From the NCBI GenBank assembly GCA_022376925.1, contig JAIOJX010000002.1:65310001-65374000 (forward strand): 64,000 nt of DNA. The letters are read 5' to 3'. Positions 59,475 to 64,000 of this stretch are shown piece by piece; positions within the stretch are counted from its first letter, which is position 1; every line of letters starts with the position of its first letter. This stretch comes from Tragulus kanchil (Eukaryota > Chordata > Mammalia > Artiodactyla > Tragulidae). Below the pieces are notes generated by a model. The model saw only the letters and a list, made by a program, of their open reading frames with translations. It made no database searches and was not told the DNA's origin. The position numbers and the translations under genes are program-made.

Positions 59475-60442
59475 TAGATTAATTTTTAATATTATACTAT
59501 ATGAGGAACTATATAAGTACTATATGAGGAACTTCTGAAATTCTACCTTTTTCCATTACTCAGAAAAAGAAATTTCTATCTTTCAAATAAATTACTAAAA
59601 TGCCTGGAACCCAACTCTTTTCTAAATTTTGGGAATCTGTTATATGTTTTCTTGGTTTTGCTCTACTATTTAAGAGAATAAATAACTTGGACAACAATTT
59701 ACTAATGATATATATTATTATTTCTCAGAAGGCTTGTTCAACTTGTAGTGACAAATTGAAGGTTTTCTATGATATAATCACTTTGTATTTTTATAACCTG
59801 ATTTCTAGCAACCACTGACTGCATGAAAGTCATAGCTGTGAAGAATGCATGATAACCTCTATAACTTGGGCAAAGGTTACTGAAAGGTAGTAATATATAC
59901 AAAATATCTTGATGAATGACCAATATAATGAAAGGGAGTCAGATTCCATTTTGTAAATAGAAATTTATTCTAAGCTTTCCTTCCTCAAACATCCTAGTCC
60001 ACTGTTAACCTGAATGGACAAAAGCACCTGACTATACCATCTGGTATATCACCCTGATGAACTTTATAAAGCATATTTTTAGTGTAAGCCTTTACTGCAG
60101 AATTTTCAGTGAACATCCTTGAATCTATAACAACAACAACAACAAACCAAAGCAGTAACTTTCTATGTCTTGGCAGAAGTTGGTGGTGCCCTGAAATTGA
60201 CTGGCTAAGAGTGTGAAGCATTTCCTGTTGTCAAGAACCCTCTCAGCACGGTATGAACTATATTAATAGTAGAAAGTACCATGCTAGCATACTAAGAAGG
60301 AAGTACAAAGTTCCTACATGATTTAATAAAGAAATAATATGAACATGATAAATAGTTCTAATTTAAGACACTGGAGTCTAGTAAATCCATTAAGTGATGC
60401 ACAAAATGAGAGTGTTTTTGAGAGAAGGAGGAGGAGAGAAAG

Positions 60443-62592
60443 ACTATAAAGGTGAAGATTTCGAGCTGCTACCCTAAGAGGTAGGATGCATAAGAACAAA
60501 GAGGAAGACTGAGTTCTTCCATTGTATAGATACTTTTCATAACAGTTACAATTATTCTGTTTATAGTCATAGCTTTATGAAAGAGTACTATTATTATTTC
60601 CATTTTAGAAAGACTGAACTGAACTGAATAGAGAAAGAATCTAAAATAATGAGCTAAATTTTGGTAGATGTGGTATAAATTTCAGGTAAAAGAAAAAAAA
60701 AATCTCCTTTAATTTCTGTAATGTGAAACAGTGAAGCACTACCAGATAGAACATTTTCAAAGTTCAGTACAGACTTAGGTTCAGAGAAGGCTGTAAAATA
60801 CTGTTGCTTCATTTGCAGATAAATGACCAGATGATTGAATAGTCAATGGGAATATATTCATTCACATGATTAAAATAATCTATGGGATTGAGATATGCCA
60901 AATGGACCTAATATTTAAATTTTATATAGTTTATAGTCATGATGACCCAGTATTAATATTATTTTCTAAAATAAAACTGTGGTGATACAAAATGGAGAAT
61001 TATTGAGCCTGGGAATCTGGATTTAAATCATGACTTTGGCACTACCTAGCACTGTGACTTTGGGGCCTTTATTTTTCTCATGTACAAAATGGGGAAAATG
61101 TGTCTTCTACTTATCTCACAGCTTTGTCTGAACACAGCCAGGGTTGTATATGCTGTGTCTGAATGCCCAGCATCCAGTCCTTGGTTTCTTTGGGAATATC
61201 TAAATCAACAGAGCATAACATGTTGGAGTTTAGTTATCTAAAGTCAAATTAGCTTGGGACATGAAGAAAAGGATAATTCTGCAGGGGTCTGAGAGAGGTA
61301 AATCTAATATGTAAAGCATTCACACTTCATGGTAATGGATGTGGCAGAACCTTGACAGGACAGCAAATTAAAGATGATGCTTAGTCTCTGTTAGTTCCAT
61401 TGCAAATCCTCTCCTGGGGACTCTTCCACATTCAGATTTGAAAACTGACTTAATTTTCCTGGACATCTTTTGTCTGTTTTAGTTTATAGTAAGGCCAAAC
61501 ACAGATAGGATGCATAAAGGGAGAAAAAAAACTATAAAGGTGAAGATTTCGAGCTGCTACCCTAAGAGGTAGGATGCATAAGAACAAAGAGGAAGACTGA
61601 GTTCTTCCATTGTATAGATACTTTTCATAACAGTTACAATTATTCTGTTTATAGTCATAGCTTTATGAAAGAGTACTATTATTATTTCCATTTTAGAAAG
61701 ACTGAACTGAACTGAATAGAGAAAGAATCTAAAATAATGAGCTAAATTTTGGTAGATGTGGTATAAATTTCAGGTAAAAGAAAAAAAAAATCTCCTTTAA
61801 TTTCTGTAATGTGAAACAGTGAAGCACTACCAGATAGAACATTTTCAAAGTTCAGTACAGACTTAGGTTCAGAGAAGGCTGTAAAATACTGTTGCTTCAT
61901 TTGCAGATAAATGACCAGATGATTGAATAGTCAATGGGAATATATTCATTCACATGATTAAAATAATCTATGGGATTGAGATATGCCAAATGGACCTAAT
62001 ATTTAAATTTTATATAGTTTATAGTCATGATGACCCAGTATTAATATTATTTTCTAAAATAAAACTGTGGTGATACAAAATGGAGAATTATTGAGCCTGG
62101 GAATCTGGATTTAAATCATGACTTTGGCACTACCTAGCACTGTGACTTTGGGGCCTTTATTTTTCTCATGTACAAAATGGGGAAAATGTGTCTTCTACTT
62201 ATCTCACAGCTTTGTCTGAACACAGCCAGGGTTGTATATGCTGTGTCTGAATGCCCAGCATCCAGTCCTTGGTTTCTTTGGGAATATCTAAATCAACAGA
62301 GCATAACATGTTGGAGTTTAGTTATCTAAAGTCAAATTAGCTTGGGACATGAAGAAAAGGATAATTCTGCAGGGGTCTGAGAGAGGTAAATCTAATATGT
62401 AAAGCATTCACACTTCATGGTAATGGATGTGGCAGAACCTTGACAGGACAGCAAATTAAAGATGATGCTTAGTCTCTGTTAGTTCCATTGCAAATCCTCT
62501 CCTGGGGACTCTTCCACATTCAGATTTGAAAACTGACTTAATTTTCCTGGACATCTTTTGTCTGTTTTAGTTTATAGTAAGGCCAAACACAG
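60443..62592. repeat. Tandem duplication D19 (60443-61504 / 61531-62592)
   Basis: Direct copies with an offset of 1,088 nt and 26 nt of filler that includes aggatgcataa, a word from inside the unit (60483). Its last 290 nt occurs a third time in D20. Confidence 0.97.
61000..61135 (+). mobile_element. MIR fragment (duplicate at 62088-62223)
   Basis: Forward-strand MIR: ttgagcctgggaatctggat, ttaaatcatgactttggcac, ctagcactgtgactttgggg, tttttctcatgtacaaaatg, gggaaaatgtgtcttctact. Confidence 0.75.
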
Positions 62593-64000
62593 GATAACAT
62601 ATAATAAAAACAGTTACATACTGCCAAAGTAAACCTCTGTGCAAAACAGGGATTTTGTAGCTCTTTAGAAACATCTGAAATATAATTAGGAATACATATA
62701 TATAATACACAGAGTAAATCCAAACAACAGAACTGTAGAAAATGGTTGTGGCTACTCCCACCATCTAAAAATAATTTCAGCCCAGGCAATGTGGTAAGGG
62801 TACTGTAATATCCTTCAGCACATTCTTGCATGCCAAAAATATTGAAACACAGCGTTTTTCCCTTAAAAATCATGTTGCAGGAAGCACTTTGTGAGTACAA
62901 AATCAGCATTTCATGGTTCCTACTTCTTTTCCAAAATGTGTTGTATATTACAAATTTCAAAGGCTTTAAACCTAAACTGAATAGCTGCATTCTCTTTAGG
63001 GCCAACAGGCCCAAAATCATAAGGCAAACTACCCATAATAATTTTTACCATATCATCTACTCGTCAGTATTTTTAAGAGTTCCTTATTTGAAACTGTATG
63101 CTCAGAAAATATTTTCATTATTAACCCACCCATATGTATATGACTATTGAAGAGAGGCCTGCAAGTACAGGCTTGAATTTTATGAAACTGAATGCACTGG
63201 TACCTAACACTGATCACAGAGGTAAACAAGAACATACACTTGCATATGATTGAAAAGCAGGACTTCAATTACTGTGACCAGGAGTGTTTGACTATGCAGT
63301 TCAATTTGGTTTGTAACAATGAACTGAATGTTCTGCAGCTGTCCTATCCTTTTAATGAAAGAAAAAAATAAAAAAGAGCATAATATGTTGGAGTTTAGTT
63401 ATCTAAAGTCAAATTAGCTTGGGACATGAAGAAAAGGATAATTCTGCAGGGGTCTGAGAGAGGTAAATCTAATATGTAAAGCATTCACACTTCATGGTAA
63501 TGGATGTGGCAGAACCTTGACAGGACAGCAAATTAAAGATGATGCTTAGTCTCTGTTAGTTCCATTGCAAATCCTCTCCTGGGGACTCTTCCACATTCAG
63601 ATTTGAAAACTGACTTAATTTTCCTGGACATCTTTTGTCTGTTTTAGTTTATAGTAAGGCCAAACACAGGATAACATATAATAAAAACAGTTACATACTG
63701 CCAAAGTAAACCTCTGTGCAAAACAGGGATTTTGTAGCTCTTTAGAAACATCTGAAATATAATTAGGAATACATATATATAATACACAGAGTAAATCCAA
63801 ACAACAGAACTGTAGAAAATGGTTGTGGCTACTCCCACCATCTAAAAATAATTTCAGCCCAGGCAATGTGGTAAGGGTACTGTAATATCCTTCAGCACAT
63901 TCTTGCATGCCAAAAATATTGAAACACAGCGTTTTTCCCTTAAAAATCATGTTGCAGGAAGCACTTTGTGAGTACAAAATCAGCATTTCATGGTTCCTAC
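62299..64000. repeat. Tandem duplication D20 (62299 onward / 63376-64000, cut by window end)
   Basis: Direct copies offset 1,077 nt. The second copy is incomplete because the window ends, so 63376-64000 pairs with 62299-62923. Copy B starts with a small change (agcataatatg versus agcataacatg). The reading frames of 160 and 123 codons here are the same non-coding sequence seen twice. Confidence 0.95.

Larger units (their letters stand above)
57519..60442. other. Single-copy intronic stretch
   Basis: AT-rich intron with a (GTT)n/T-run patch at about 57976-57999, MIR and L2 fragments near 58.2-58.8 kb, a tRNA-Glu SINE at 59.2 kb and a short (CAA)n at about 60129-60145. No exon or RNA gene recognised. 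Confidence 0.7.
7286..64000 (-). other. ANGPT1: ANGPT1 intron 1 (partial, inflated by false duplications)
   Basis: Everything above the acceptor of the exon 2 copies is inferred to be intron 1, because the gene is read on the minus strand and exon 1, which encodes the signal peptide and start codon, is not in the window. From general knowledge the ANGPT1 gene is large with long introns. The open reading frames here, the longest being 160 codons at 62538-63020, show no protein-family features, and many are repeat-derived. Content is AT-rich intronic DNA with SINE, LINE, LTR and DNA-transposon fragments, plus 17 of the 20 tandem duplications. Confidence 0.8.

Noticed and set aside
62538..63020. 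160-codon reading frame on the minus strand, the longest in the window, with a near-identical partner at 63615-63986
   Set aside because: Cysteine- and aromatic-rich text without a recognisable domain, no splice or promoter context, and the two copies are one sequence duplicated by D20. Consistent with a chance open frame in AT-rich intron.
1..64000. CRISPR array or phage-like repeat system suggested by regular direct repeats
   Set aside because: The repeats are about 1.1 kb, each pair is different in sequence, and the DNA is clearly mammalian.
1..64000. A genuine ruminant-specific tandem amplification system
   Set aside because: Unrelated intronic sequences are duplicated at one size, with garbled bridges at several junctions and with joins cutting through SINEs. 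No shared motif was seen at the breakpoints, so there is no sequence signal for a mechanism.

Overview
This window is nuclear DNA from a ruminant, most likely a pecoran. The evidence is several Bov-tA SINEs, a BovB (RTE) LINE fragment, young and old tRNA-Glu (CHR-type) SINEs and ruminant-type L1 3' ends, on an AT-rich background that also carries older mammalian repeats (MIR, L2, MLT1, hAT). There are no operons, CRISPR arrays, rRNA genes or bacterial-type genes.

The only coding sequence I can support is exon 2 of ANGPT1 (angiopoietin-1) on the minus strand. It is 156 nt (52 codons) of the coiled-coil region with consensus splice sites, and it appears twice, at 6008-6163 and 7130-7285. The gene runs right to left, so about 7.3-64 kb is intron 1 sequence and 1-6.0 kb is intron 2 sequence. 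Exon 1 (signal peptide, start codon) and exon 3 were not found here.

The dominant structure is about 20 head-to-tail duplications, each with a period of about 1.07-1.24 kb, scattered from end to end. The two copies of each are nearly identical and differ by a few indels (mostly homopolymer or dinucleotide) and rare single-base changes. Some abut exactly; others are separated by 4-94 nt of filler, some of which looks like an error-rich version of the adjoining sequence. Neighbouring pairs often interleave, so some stretches occur three times. This is best explained as false duplication in a draft assembly (unmerged contig ends, gap filling with noisy reads, or retained haplotypes), not as biology. 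The exon 2 duplication is one of these pairs. Removing the redundant copies would leave about 42 kb.

Layout: 1-7.6 kb, intron 2, exon 2 and three chained duplications. 7.6-20.4 kb, intron 1 with an L1 3' end, MIRs and five duplications. 20.4-25.5 kb, single-copy, with L2 and two L1 3' fragments. 25.5-42.2 kb, dense duplications with a nested SINE, BovB and an MLT1 LTR. 42.2-50.3 kb, SINEs and two duplications. 50.3-60.4 kb, mostly single-copy, with a fossil hAT transposon carrying an unusual hairpin-type L1 insertion, and an MLT1 LTR (duplicated). 60.4-64 kb, two chained duplications with a MIR. I see no novel biological system. The most useful observations are the assembly pattern, its effect on ANGPT1, a distinctive tRNA-Glu SINE subfamily and the L1 snap-back insertion.
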